From: Prosapia bicincta
Lineage: Eukaryota; Arthropoda; Insecta; Hemiptera; Cercopidae
Direction: 5' to 3'
DNA: 64,000 nt
Assembly (NCBI GenBank): GCA_036971475.1
Contig: JBAIZL010000006.1
Coordinates: 64,119,398 to 64,183,397 of the forward strand
Below the pieces are notes generated by a model. The model worked only from the letters and a program-made list of their open reading frames with translations. It had not been told where the DNA came from and did no database searches. A program made the position numbers and the translations under genes. Below, one piece after another: positions 45,764-57,182 of this stretch. Position 1 is the first letter of the stretch. Each line of letters starts with the position of its first letter.

Positions 45764-45993
45764 TTATTCAGAATCTTCACTGGGAGTATTTTCAAATCCG
45801 GCGAGATCGGGTGCAGGAATGAGACCTTTGGATAAAGCGTATTCAATTAAAGCCAGATGACAGAAGATATACTGGTCTGGCATTTGAATTGAGAAGGCTC
45901 GTTGTGAACGTATTCTTTCTACAGTTCCTCGCACATCTACTGTGCCAGATTCTTCTAATCGTGATATACAGATATCGAGGGTGCAGAAAGTAC
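45764..45993 (-). CDS. Ptpmeg2: PTP-MEG2 (PTPN9) phosphatase, last coding exon
   Basis: Minus-strand terminal exon: two bases completing a split Gly codon, 75 codons and TAA. The acceptor is TTTTTCAG. It encodes TFCTLDICISRLEESGTVDV, then the Q-loop region RSQRAFSIQMPDQYIFCHLAL, and ends with an acidic tail, APDLAGFENTPSEDSE. This matches the C-terminal end of PTPN9/PTP-MEG2 phosphatase domains (QRAFSIQTPEQYYFCY). The Q-loop glutamines position the water that hydrolyses the phospho-cysteine intermediate. It follows the exon carrying the catalytic cysteine (52933-53140) across a 6.9 kb intron that splits the Gly of GRTG-T. Confidence 0.95.
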
Positions 45994-48900
45994 CTGAAAA
46001 ATAAGTTTTATTATCAAACTACACATAAAAGAAGTTAGATTAATTGATATTTGCTAGTAAAATTGGGACGTAGAATAAAAAGATATATTTTATAATGACT
46101 CTTGGTACAGGGAGATTTCCTCTCTGCCTGGGTCACAAAGAGGCGTCTACCAGCTTATCTACTGGGTTAGAAAAAGGTACATTAAACTCAGGGAATAGAA
46201 CTTGAAGGCAACAAACTTACAACTTGATAAAAAAAAAGTTGGGCTCTATTCCGGAGGAAAATCATTCTCAATACATAACACATGAAATTTTAGAGGTGTT
46301 TGACAACGGAGCAATCTTCAAAAAAACAAAGTTAACAGGAAGGCTTTATGTAACCATCCATAACTTTATACATAAACAGCACTTAGACTTTACGAGAATA
46401 AGACATTCATTTTGGGGGTAGAGTGCCTTAACATTCCAAAATAATTTACTGCAGTCAAAAAGAAATAAATATATCAGCCCGGTGAAGTATCCAATAGCGG
46501 CACGCAGTCGTCAGATTAGGACCCCAGAGGGGAAGTAATGAATGACATACGATTACTAAGTAGACAAAGGCAAACTAATTTGATTAACGCATCATTTATT
46601 AACATTTCTTCCTTGATCCTTGAAAACATGCTAATTTCAAGAGATACTATATCTGTTTATTTATTATTTTTTTCGCTGTTCATGATTCCAAGATGGTGTT
46701 ATATATAGACAAATTAATTTTACAATAATTAAATAATTCACCACTATTATGATCACTCGGTTTATTACTGTCTGAAATGTTATAATCAAGTAAAAGAATA
46801 TAAAACTCTAAACTATACTAAATTTAATGTATACAAAATAAACTATGAAAAAAATAATTCATGTGCATGAATTACTTGATCAAACAATTAAACATCTGCT
46901 TAGTGCTTTTTCAACAAAAGCCTTTTCCATTGTTTTTCCCATTAGAAAACAATGTGTTTCAGCAAGAAAATAAACTTAAAAAAGGCAAAAATGGCATACA
47001 TGGTTAGTTTTATTAAAAAAAGTATGAAATTCTTGATAGAATGCTTGAAGGTGTCAACTAACGGCCATCAAAAATGAAAATCTTTGTTTTTCTAATGACT
47101 TCTCACAAAATAAAATCTCTGCTACCCATCAACAACATATAGTTTATAAAATACAACTATCTTTTTGTTCCAATATTTCTCAATATGTTCAGAAATGATG
47201 CTTTTTCATTGTATCACCATAAGGTATGCAGCTACTGCTTGATATAAATTCTTTATCAGGCTTGAGGATTGAACCTGTAACCTCATACACCAGCTACAAT
47301 GTTAAAAATCCAACACAAATTAGTTAAACATTTATTGGTTTGATTAAATATTTTTAAACTGTTCAACTTTCAACTGATGAAAAATTAAATAAATAGAAAA
47401 AATATACAACATAATTATTTACTTAAAAATATATGTGTGTGTATATACAAACCTTAAAGTGAATAAGTAAACATTAGCATCTCAAGTTAAAGATATAGAA
47501 AGAAACAATGTAACAAGTAACACAACCACAAATGTTTAGTCAATTCCTACTTCGGTCAATAAAAAAAAATTTATTTGAGCTACTTTTTATTAAATAATTA
47601 CAATATTATTATAAATAAAGTAACATAGCCTATGTGTTAAAACATCTATTCTACCATATAACTTATAACAAAATCAGCTGTTTTATGAAATCATAATATG
47701 TTATCACTTATTTTAACCAAAATGTGATAACTACATTTGATACCTTGCCCCTTTTGTGAAAAGTTTTTCTCCTACATAAAACTAAAATTAATTCAGTAAA
47801 TTTAATATTTGAAAAAACTATATGTATTAACATAAAGTGTCATCCACTACAAGTTTTAAAAAAATGTATTTGAACTTAAGTGAATGAAATAAAAAGTATT
47901 TTATTAACGATAATTTGAACAAGATATATAAATATATATAGGGAGAGTGTGAATAGAAGGTATTGATAGAGAGAACAGTTTTGATTTAAAATGGTTATAA
48001 AAACTGTAGCATATTTTATAAGTGCATATAAGTTTTTAAAAGCATTATCAATTTATTAATTTTAAACTTCATGTGTTGAATTATATTCTCCCAGTGACAT
48101 AATAAAATATTATCAGTGAATAAGAATCAACAACATAATAGATAAAAGTAGAATATACAGACTTTGCTATGAGCGCTTAATTTTCAACCTCACTTCCTAT
48201 TAAAACGTAGGAAGCCCAAGATATGCTCAACAGCCTTGAATCTATATAACTAATCCAGACTGGCTTTAAGTCTTAATATAACATTAAATTATTTTATCAC
48301 TTGAAGGAATACTTTGAATTTGTAGGTAGGTAATACCTTTCATCAAGATGTTTGACATTATTTTTTGTACTAACGTTAATATCCAAGACCTTCAACTTTA
48401 CCCAAAACGTCTTTACTTTTAAGATTTCACAAGCTTTAGATAATTTTTCTGACAACACTTTATGGAGTTGTGATAGTATCACACTATCATTCACTGAATC
48501 TAAATTTTTGTTTTAGATTCGTATAACATTCAATTTTTACTAAATATGTAATATCTGTATGTTAAAATACTTACAATTATCTAACTGGTTGTGAGATGAA
48601 TGAAATAAGGTGAAGAAAGGCAACAAAGTTCATACTGCTCATTAGCCAGTAATTCTTTTCATAGCTTATATAATAGAAATAATTACAAGAGTTATTATGT
48701 GTATTCAAGTTGCTAATTAGTGTCAAAGGAGTGATGAAATTGTCTATATTTCAGGTAAAAAACTAGAAGAAAGTATTTTCTGCCAGTTTCCTTGTAACAT
48801 CTTACACAATCACAAAGATTTTTTCTATCTCTGTAAAAATTATATTCAACAAAAATGATTTGACTTACAACAATAAAATATATAAACAGGAAGATGGTCT

Positions 48901-49609
48901 AATATCGTGCAGAAATAGTTTCACAACATTCACATTATGAAATAAATAAAATTATTTAAAAATACAATATTAATGGACATTAATAGAGACTTGTTGATGA
49001 TGGGTTATAAATTTCAACCAATAATTGATTATAAATTATCATATAAATGATATGTAATGAAATACACTTGATTAGCGGTAATAGTACAATAAAATTTACA
49101 GCACATTTCTTAACCATTATATCTTAGAAGTTTAATTTTCAATATTTAGCAAAACCCATACTAAATGGACAAAATTATACTAATTATTCACAACACTATA
49201 AAAATAAAACAATGACAGGTTTACATAGCTTTTTACATAGAATGCACAAGATAACACTAAATGAAGAATAAATATTAAAATGTTGGCCAAAATCAAGTGG
49301 GCAGTTGCGAAATTGGCGACAGCGTTATGCAGTTGAGTAGTCACAGTATTGTTTCGGAGATGAAGGGATGTAACAGTTTTTAACAAAGCCAATAACATAG
49401 ACTGACAAAAAAACTTCAAACAACAGTAATTGAAATGAAGCATTCTTGTTAAAGAAAAATTGCATTAAATTTATCTCCACCCACCCTTATGAAACAAGAA
49501 TATTAGTGGATATAACAGATGTCCTTATAATATTATTTGCTAAACTTGATTTATTATTGCAAGTAGGTTATAGTAGTGTAATCAATGGGCAGAAATAATT
49601 ACAATACAT
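45994..49609. other. Ptpmeg2 intron, no recognised feature
   Basis: A patch at 46100-46560 is less AT-rich (including an open frame at 46224-46421) but has no recognisable motif. The remainder is AT-rich. Confidence 0.45.
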
Positions 49610-49613
49610 TTAA

Positions 49614-50581
49614 CACATTGACTGTCATGGCGGTCACCAGTGACTGACACCGTATTTTAGCGTAGGGCCATAGAGGTAACCGACAATGTAGACCTAACCT
49701 TATACCATCCGACAAGTCTGTCGACCACATTCACAATTTATTAAACCATATGAGGTTTTATACATGGTCTCTGTGTGTGTTCCTGCAACTTGGCGCTCGG
49801 AAATTTTTTTTAAAAGACTATATTTATTGGGAAACTAGAAGTTCAGAATTACAAGGAAATTTTAGAAGGAAATAGTTTTTATTTACACCTCTTTGTAGAA
49901 CTACATTACATTTTAGAATAATGTTATATTTGATTTGATTCTAAACAAAAATTAACCTAAAAAAATGATTATTCGAAAAGTAGAAACTAAAAACTCTAAT
50001 TAAAAACAACTTCCAATTCATAAGATAATATAAAATTAGTAAAAACAGCTTAATTTGTATTGTCACTTTGAAACAATACAAACATAAGTGTAAGAATAAT
50101 GTTCAGATTATATTCACATTCCAATTATTCGACAAAAAATATTTTCAAACGAAAATAGTTATGCTGGAAATTTAAAATTATCTTAGTTATTTATCTATAA
50201 AATTAATGAGAAAAATCTAGTTGCTATAATTATTGTATAAAAATATCTATAATATTGTGGAAATACGTTGTAGTATATATATTAATACTTGAATTTATTA
50301 TGAGAAAAAAAACAATAAAAATGTTAAAATTATACATCTATTCGGAAGATCGACCTTGAATGGAAAAATGCATAGTGCGTCTGACAACGTGACCGATGCT
50401 GCGCCTCGTAGTATAACTATTTACGTTGTTCCATGACAGTCACCGGTGTCCGACGACATTATAAAATAAACTTGTTTAAATGAATAAACCAACTAGAAGA
50501 CAAAATGTTATTATGTTTTGACATTATTTAAACAAAAATTGTGTTTGAAAGTTATCGGAAAACTGGTTGGCAGTCAATGTG
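49614..50581. mobile_element. TTAA-flanked non-autonomous element, third family
   Basis: TTAA at 49610-49613 and 50582-50585. The left end CACATTGACTGTCATGGCGG and right end (inverted) CACATTGACTGCCAACC share an 11-bp perfect tip. A subterminal CAGTCACCGGTGTCCGACG near the right echoes GTCACCAGTGACTGACACCG at the left. 968 bp, no coding motif; piggyBac-type by target and tip style. It lies inside a Ptpmeg2 intron. Confidence 0.8.
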
Positions 50582-50585
50582 TTAA

Positions 50586-51299
50586 CATATAATCTTAACC
50601 TTTAATCAGGCGTAATTAAAAGAAAATAAATAAAGTCTTAACTCTACATAGCATACAATAAATACACAGTATATATTAGTTTCAAAACTAAGGCCATTCA
50701 CTTTCAAAAAGAAATTATACTAATAAACTATATGGAACTACTAGAAACCAACTCTTCACTAATGCAGTGATAGCGAAGAAGTCTCCAACCTAAGCCAAAT
50801 GAAATTACCACTGAAAAATGGATAAGCTTCGTTTTATGATAACATAAACAGTGATTATGAAGTAAACTTTTATCATGAAAAACATAGAACTTCATATTTA
50901 CTATGATTATGTTGATATATCTGTAGCATCTTCAGACACCATCATTAGCGGATACATAAGTACCTGTCCAGCAAGGGTTGAAAAATTGATATTATCCAAG
51001 AGCTTCAACTCCATCAACAGCTACAGCACAACACATCCAGAAATAAAAGAAATTGTCAAACCTGAGTATTCAACTACAATGCCAATATGGGAGTTGTTAA
51101 TCAAGGAGACTTGCAGTTGTTTTCTCAACGATATGCCAAACAAATGTTGAAATGAAATAAAACATTGTTTTAGCACGTCTTTGAGTTAAGAATGCCATGT
51201 TATTTAGAATAGAAACGCTGGTAAAAAGGTCTGTTGACATCTTTCAGACCAGCCAGGTAATTTGACAAATTTTTGAAAAATTCAATATTATTCAAGTCA
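50586..51299. other. Ptpmeg2 intron with an unassigned short frame
   Basis: The plus frame 50875-51150 (91 codons) has no recognised motif. Because a piggyBac C-terminal relic follows at 51300, this could be its badly decayed upstream part, but that cannot be shown. Confidence 0.3.
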
Positions 51300-51545
51300 A
51301 AATAAAATGTGGTCGACCAGAATTTGAGGAAAAGCCCCTTCCTTTGTCAAAAAATCATTTTCCATCTCTAGTTCCTTCACCAATGCAACTAAGGTATGTC
51401 GTGTGTTTTAGCACTAAAACTGGTTTAAAGAAGAGGAAAGAGTCATCATATATGCGTGAAATCTGTGATGTTGGACTTTGTATTGTTCCTTGTTTAAAAA
51501 AATATCCCTTAGTACAGTACTACTGTAATAAAAGTGTTTGATGGC
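51300..51545 (+). pseudogene. piggyBac transposase C-terminal relic
   Basis: The frame 51344-51541 reads KNHFPSLVPSP, then VVCFSTKTGLKKRKESSYM, CDVGLCIVPCLKKYP. This matches the C-terminal cysteine-rich (RING-like) domain of piggyBac transposases (RHFPxxxP, CVVCxxKxGxRKxTRYxC, CDVPLCVVPCFxxYH), with two of the expected zinc ligands lost. It differs from the 57183 element and is much older. Confidence 0.75.
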
Positions 51546-52145
51546 AAATGGATTTGTATACAGATAAGGGGCCATCCCTAAATTACATAACACTAAATTG
51601 AATGATTTTTAATTCCCTCCGTAACGAACTGGTAATGGTAGTACCACTCCCCATAATTACGTAACGCCTTGTCCTCCTTCTTTACTGAGTTCATTGTTTT
51701 TAATCCCAAATTTGTCGGCCAATAAAGAATATGCCAATGTGCCAGTAAATATTATGGTAATAATAAAATAAAAAATAAAAAAAATAATTTTGTTAAATAA
51801 ATAAAGCAGGATCAATAAACATTTTTTTTAAATTTATGACCTCACGTGTACTGAAAAAAAACAGAAATAAATTATAAAATCAAAATAAACTTTAGGTTAT
51901 GTGTAAAGTCAAAACAATGTTAATTTCAATATAAATAGAAAAATTTTGTTTGATTAAAATGTGTCAAATGAATTTAAACCCAGAGTGATCAACCCATTTG
52001 TAACATTGTCTAAAGTCTATTCATCTTACCATGGAGTAGTCATGTATGCTGCGACAGACAATACTGGTGCTGCTAGCTTCAGAAAAATATATGAGCCTAA
52101 TTTTACGATAGATCAAACTCTGTATATTGTTTACTCCTATTTTTG
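51546..52145. other. Ptpmeg2 intron with transposon-end-like text
   Basis: It begins GGGGCCATCCCTAAATTACA and has CCATAATTACGTAACGCC further on, resembling the GGGCCATCCATAAATTACGT ends of widespread insect repeats. The frame 51961-52149 has no motif. Confidence 0.3.
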
Positions 52146-52149
52146 TTAA

Positions 52150-52222
52150 CGCACAGGAACGTACTTTGGCGTAATCCTAGAGGGCCTAGGTCCCATCTAC
52201 CTCGAAATATCTAGACTCTACT
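52150..52222. mobile_element. pogo/Tigger right-end fragment
   Basis: Read inwards from 52222 the sequence is TACAGTAGAGTCTAGATATT, then TCGAGGTAG: a typical Tigger/pogo terminus at a TA target. A fragment at 52440-52620 (RHKVKTILREKIHLTQKLIK in one frame) may be part of the N-terminal CENP-B-like HTH of the same element. Confidence 0.55.
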
Positions 52223-52932
52223 GTATATTATATGCAGATATAATTTTTTTTATTCATTATTTTGTACCTTAGTTAGTTTGTTATTTGTTGATTGATTATA
52301 ATTTCTAAAAAACAATTGGTAAAAACCAATTAAAAGTTGCTTATGGTTTGAAATTCGTGTTAGATTCTAGGCTCCAACTATTATTGTTCACTTCGGATGT
52401 ACATAAAAATAAACTAATTATAAAAAATTATTTACAGTAATATAACACAAAACAAACATTAGCTATTGACCGACACAAAGTAAAAACTATACTGAGAGAG
52501 AAAATCCACTTAACACAAAAACTGATAAAAGGTTCTATCAAGCCTAGAACATATGATAAAAGGAGAAATGATGGGCTACAAATATCGATCCTTATCTACG
52601 CTGCAAGAATCTAGAGGTGATAAATATCCTCTAAACAAACATCTAGTCTTGTACACGATATATCAGAAAATAAACACTTTTGAAACAAACGATGAGACAT
52701 TCATGTCGCTCTCGTCTGCTAGCAACATTTTGTTAGGATTAACTGAGCTCATCCATGAAGCACAAAACCTCCTGTAGTTGTTTATAAATTAAAGAAATTT
52801 CAGATAATACTAGTTTTCAATTTCAGAATAATTTCACTGATAGAATGTAAAGATTACCAATCATAGGTATAACTTAAAATCCATCATTATAAAAACAGCT
52901 ACTTATAAGATTAGAAAAAAAAGTTAAATTAC

Positions 52933-53140
52933 CTGTTCGACCGATCCCTGCAGAACAATGTACTATAATAGGAGGTCCTCTAGGATGTCCAGCCCAAAGA
53001 TCCCCTAATGCAATCAACATTTCAGACTGACATACCCTCACTCGTTGCAGAAAATCTAACATAGCCATTGCACTCATTGGGACTCCATAGTCAGGCCAAG
53101 ATGTAAACTGGTAATGGCTGACCTCTCTACTTTCATCTGT
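52933..53140 (-). CDS. Ptpmeg2: PTP-MEG2 (PTPN9) phosphatase, exon with WPD loop and catalytic cysteine
   Basis: Minus-strand exon of 208 nt (phase 0 start, one extra base at the end), acceptor TTTAATAG, donor GTAATT. It encodes HYQFTSWPDYGVP (WPD loop with the general-acid Asp), a helix MLDFLQRVRVCQSEM, and PPIIVHCSAGIGRTG, the PTP signature with nucleophilic Cys and phosphate-binding Arg. The insert between helix and P-loop (LGDLWAGHPRG) sits where PTPN9 has its variable segment before PPIVVHCSAG. All catalytic residues are intact. PTP-MEG2 acts on secretory vesicles, targeted by an N-terminal CRAL-TRIO domain outside this window. Confidence 0.96.
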
Positions 53141-53319
53141 CTATTAAACACATAAACAGAGAATTTGTACAATTTCAATTTAGGTGAACTCTAAAGTAAA
53201 CATTCACACAAAAACTATTAAAGTACACAATTTCTAACAAAATAATATACCTTTTGTTAAAGAGTATTTTCATTTTTGATAGAAAAAGATCATTGTTTGA
53301 TCAAAATATTTCAATTTCA

Positions 53320-53430
53320 ATCGTGTTATGTGTATCTATTTCTTTCCGAAAGATTGCAGTTTTGGACTATTATCACAAGGTAAGTCTATCAGTCTTGTAT
53401 CTAGTCCAAAAATTCCTATATATATTATAT
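53320..53430 (+). mobile_element. PLE terminal fragment, family C
   Basis: TTTTGGACTATTATCACAAGG, GTAAGTCTATCAGTCTTG and TAGTCCAAAAATTCC match (inverted) 7497-7590. A CCGAAAGATT remnant marks the lost hammerhead region. Confidence 0.55.
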
Positions 53431-53789
53431 ACGAGGGCCTGTGGCAGCTTCACTCGCACTTGTTTAAAATGGTCACTTTGTATGTTAATTTAATAAATTT
53501 AAAAACAACTAATAATTGATAATGATTATGGAATGGGAATAAAAAGTTATAATAGCGTATTATTAAAGCGAAAATATATGCAATTGTATACATTTGATTG
53601 AAGCAATCATGTATAATAATGTAAGTTTTGCAATTTTGCGATTTATAGCCTTTAAAATCAACATTTTGCAAAATCTTTTCTTACTGTGTGTCTATGTTAT
53701 GAACGGAATGTAAACTGAAAATTTCAAGTCTCTACCTTTTACAGTTTCAACTGTATGTTGATTCTCAGTCAGTCACTCAGGACAACGAT

Positions 53790-53990
53790 TCTTAAATATA
53801 GATATATGTATCACTTATACTTGAATAAGAATCTTACTTGGTATATTTGCGAGTCAACTTTTGACAATTATAAGAGAATTAATAGATCTCGAAAGTCGAC
53901 TCATAAATATACCAAGTAAGACTCTTGTTTAAGTGCAAGTGATATGTGAATACAAGAAAACATTGTTGCAAAGTAGAAAATAGAATATGT
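53790..53990. mobile_element. Palindromic PLE terminal pair, family G, degraded
   Basis: Arms CTTGAATAAGAATCTTACTTGG and its inverse (CCAAGTAAGACTCTTGTTTAAG) correspond to the palindrome at 20214-20475. The right arm retains GAA followed by self-complementary AGTCGACT, which covaries with AGTTAACT of the other copy. The hammerhead core is lost in the centre. A (TG)n tract follows at about 53987-54005. Confidence 0.7.
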
Positions 53991-54005
53991 GTGTGTGTGT
54001 GTGTG

Positions 54006-54660
54006 GACATAAATACCCCTAAAATCTAAGAGAACAAATGGTTTTCCTACACTCACTATAAAAACCAAGAAGTCAGCTGCTGTCCGAGTTGACAATGAGA
54101 TGTATCCTTTGTGGTGAAACACAAGTTCTCAATAAAACATCAAATGTAAGTGTTATATTGTTATTGCAAGCCATTTTTTATACACTTTTTATATAAGTTG
54201 ACATGTATAAAATTAATATGTTGCCATCAGCAGTTGATATTCTTAGAACCTTTTGACAAGTTAAAAAAATACATTAAAATTAAGGTAAGCATGAAATAAA
54301 ATCAATTTCAATGAATCATTTAAAACTTGTTCAGAACAGTAGGTAACCCAAATATGATGACTATTACAATGTCAACAAAAACAACAGTTTAAAAGGTATT
54401 TAAAAAAAAGTGATTATTCCAAAAATTATCGAAGAATAAACATTGACCCATGCTGAATGTTAGAAGATGTAGAATAATTTTTGAAAATAAACTGGTATCT
54501 ACCTTTCAATCAATCATTTTGTTTACTTTGGCCTTAAAATATTACAGTTCAGGTAGTTTGAATTTACCACTATAATTTACAATAATAGCATTCATATAAA
54601 TTTGATTCATAGTTGACTTCAGGAAATAGACTTCACAGTTTATTTTTTGTTGAAGATACT
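54006..54660. other. Ptpmeg2 intron, no recognised feature
   Basis: AT-rich sequence. Confidence 0.5.
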
Positions 54661-54661
54661 A

Positions 54662-55384
54662 TAACAAGGGCGGCTCCAGGATAAACTTTCGAGGGGTGGG
54701 GTCAAAATGGCAGAAAAACAAAGGGTGGTTTGGGGCGGAAAACTTTCGAAAATAAAGGACGGAAATAAAATTCAAACAATTCTTGTACAATAAAATCACA
54801 GGAAACTTAGCATTTTCTTTATAAAAACAAGCATTTTAGCTAAGTTTACATAGATACAAAAATTATTATTTTGTACATAATACAAAATATTGGACACGGA
54901 GTCGTAGTACACATACTGTTAGTATAGCCAAGCCAGTACAAAACTAGTGCGCGGCTTGTAACACGGTAGTGTTGCTTATGCTAGGTGGAACTACCAATGT
55001 TATAAGATGAATTTCTACACCTAACATTACATAAATGTAAACACAATATACATTGTTTTAAAAAAAAGTCAAAGGAAAACTAAATGGTGTGTAATTCGAG
55101 CCTATTTTATCTAATTCAAAGGACATTTCATCTCGAGTCAGGTGTCCTAGAAATGTTTATATCATAAAGAAAATAAATTGGGCTTTTAAAAAATATTTAT
55201 ATCAATACTCATGCAAAGGAAATGGGTCAGGCTTCCAAGAAATGTTTATATCAATATAGCATTTTTCTTCCTCCTCATTCTGTTGTTGCTGTTATGTTGT
55301 GTTTGAATGCCCGTATCAGTTATGTTTCGATAACAGAAGGTCAATGAGCCATAAATATAATCTTGAATTATCAAGACTCTACTG
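54662..55384. mobile_element. Mixed transposon debris
   Basis: The left part begins CAAGGGCGGCTCCAGG with a following G-rich stretch, like hAT tips. The right part ends, read inwards from 55384, TACAGTAGAGTCTTGATAATTC, a pogo/Tigger terminus. No coding motif, and internal boundaries are unclear. Confidence 0.4.
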
Positions 55385-55765
55385 TAATTCCTTCAGGCAA
55401 CATAGATTGTCATGAAAATTTGAGATTAAGCTCATATCATTTTCTTCGTCAAGTTATACAAGCTTTTTATTCTTAACGGGTAAACACTAAATGTTATGAA
55501 TAAAAGTTCAAAAAGATGCTTTTAAAGGCGAAAATCTTGTTAGAATGAATAAAGTAAATATCCCTTAATGTTTTTAAATATAATTTCAATATAATGTTAA
55601 TTTCATAATTTTCACCCCTATGGTAAAAGAAAAATTGGTACAATATAATTTGATCCTTGAGGTACTCTCTTCTTACTAATTCAATCGGTGTAGTAATCAA
55701 TCAAAAAGTTTGCTTGTAATGCTTACATTTGATAACATTACAAGTTATAGATCTGAAATACTTAC

Positions 55766-55995
55766 TAAATTGTTTTTCAACAACAACGATGATATCACAT
55801 AGTCAGGATGTTGCTCTATAGCTTGGGTAGTTACTTTGAAATAACCATGATTAGCTGAAGCACCTTCTTCTTCTTGCCAATACTGGGCACACTTTGTGCG
55901 CCCTCGTTCCATTGCTCTTGTCGTCATGACAACAACTATTGCTTGCTGCTCCCACACCATCCTCCAAAAGTCTCCACATGTCTTTGGTAATGGAC
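55766..55995 (-). CDS. Ptpmeg2: PTP-MEG2 (PTPN9) phosphatase, exon with GPLPKT to second core motif
   Basis: Minus-strand exon of 230 nt: two bases plus 76 codons, ending in phase 0. Acceptor TTGATTAG, donor GTAAGT. It encodes [40 protein letters not shown] and [20 protein letters not shown], which correspond to conserved PTP motifs (GPxxxTxxDFWxMVWE, then VMxTxxxExGRxKCxxYWP). The GRxKCxQYW form is PTPN9-like. It joins 62936-63096 through a Gly codon split as G/GT, and continues into 52933-53140. It pins the gene's identity better than the generic signature exon. Confidence 0.96.
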
Positions 55996-56102
55996 CTAAT
56001 CAAGAAACCACAGGTTTTATAAATTAATAGTATCTGGTTGCTAAGAATATGTACATAGATAAATAAATAGGAAGTCCCTTTAAAAAGCCCTTGTATAGAG
56101 TA

Positions 56103-56786
56103 AGTTCAGTACAATGAACCTACTCTGCTTATCATGCCATTATTATTCCTCATCAATCTTTAACAAAAAAACCTAAACTCAACACAACACTACAACCGGA
56201 ACACAAAAATAATAAAAATAAAAAAATCTACCTAAAATATAAATATACCAATAACAAAATAGAAAAAATAACAAATATATACAACAAAGAATACTACACT
56301 CCAACATACAAACCAAACAACAAAATAATAAAATATCTTAATAACACAAACCACAAAACAAATTCAGAAAAACATAACCTATCAGGAATTTACAAAATTA
56401 CATGCAACAGCTGTAACGCATTTTACATAGGGAAAACAACCAGATCATTTAAAATAAGATTTGAAGAACATTATAGAGCATTCAAAAACAAAAATTCAAA
56501 AGTATCAAATGTTGCAGCACACCTAATATCACATAAACATGAAATAACAAATTACGAAAATAACCTAACCATACTTGAAATAAATAATAACCCAATAGAA
56601 CTAAACTCACTAGAAAAATACCACATTTATAAAAACATACACAACAATTTAATGAATCTACAAACAACATATACAGAAGACATACTATATAAAAACATCA
56701 TACACACAGATCAAGAGAAAATGCGTGTAACGTCAACAAATACCAATATCACGGACCGAACATCTACACCAGAAAAATATCAGTGA
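56103..56786 (+). CDS. PLE ORF 3' part: GIY-YIG endonuclease, open to its stop
   Basis: An uninterrupted plus-strand frame of about 225 codons with no start of its own, ending at TGA (56784-56786). SGIYKITCNSCNAFYIGKTT (about 56384-56443) is the GIY-YIG core with CxxC between the halves; RSFKIRFEEH supplies the catalytic Arg; NSLEKYHIYK, further on, the metal-binding Glu. In Penelope-like elements this nuclease follows the reverse transcriptase and nicks the target. The RT part is missing here, so the copy is 5'-truncated. The stop codon lies inside stem I of the hammerhead-like motif. It sits in a Ptpmeg2 intron on the opposite strand. Confidence 0.85.
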
Positions 56787-56825
56787 TTCGACAATGGTCA
56801 AGTGACCGAAAGGTGCCTCATCACT
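56782..56825 (+). ncRNA. Hammerhead-like motif, family B, directly after the PLE ORF
   Basis: Stem I AGTGAT/ATCACT; core TCGACAA (56788-56794); one extra T; stem II GGTC/GACC with loop AAGT; GAA (56808-56810); stem III AGG/CCT with loop TG; C at position 17 (56819). Compared with CTGANGA, C3 and G8 have become U3 and A8, which can still pair, and U4 has become C. All three stems are perfect. Confidence 0.55.
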
Positions 56826-56864
56826 CAAGGTAAAATTATTGCACTTAACCCATTCGCTTACAAT

Positions 56865-56925
56865 GACGGCGATCCGCCGTCGCGGCCCAGTTTGCCACTG
56901 AGTGAACCGACGGTGAATCGCCGTC
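56865..56925. promoter_or_regulatory. Two GC-rich palindromic sites near the piggyBac left end
   Basis: GACGGCGATCCGCCGTC (56865-56881) and GACGGTGAATCGCCGTC (56909-56925) are near-identical 17-bp palindromes 44 bp apart, just inside the terminal repeat. No equivalent pair was seen at the right end. They are candidate transposase-binding or regulatory sites (inference). Confidence 0.6.
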
Positions 56926-57182
56926 CTCCAATATAACTCATTTGTGTCGAGTTAGTTCTCAAAAAATGTAATAGATCGCATTTGCATCTTATTCTACAGG
57001 CTTTGGGCTTTCCAATGGTTGTATTTTTATCTTGTTTGGACTATTCCTTACCTAAACAATTTTGTTTCAATCTGGCGTTCGATCTGCTGACATTGCCTGT
57101 AATGTTGTTTACGTCGTAGTTGTGTGCGATAAGCTAACCTAATTGGATTTTATTTGTTATTTGTGTTCTTTTTAAGTTAAAA

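Noticed and set aside
45760..45770. AATAAA overlapping the Ptpmeg2 stop as the poly(A) signal
   Set aside because: Use of a signal inside the stop codon is unlikely; the true signal is probably further downstream.
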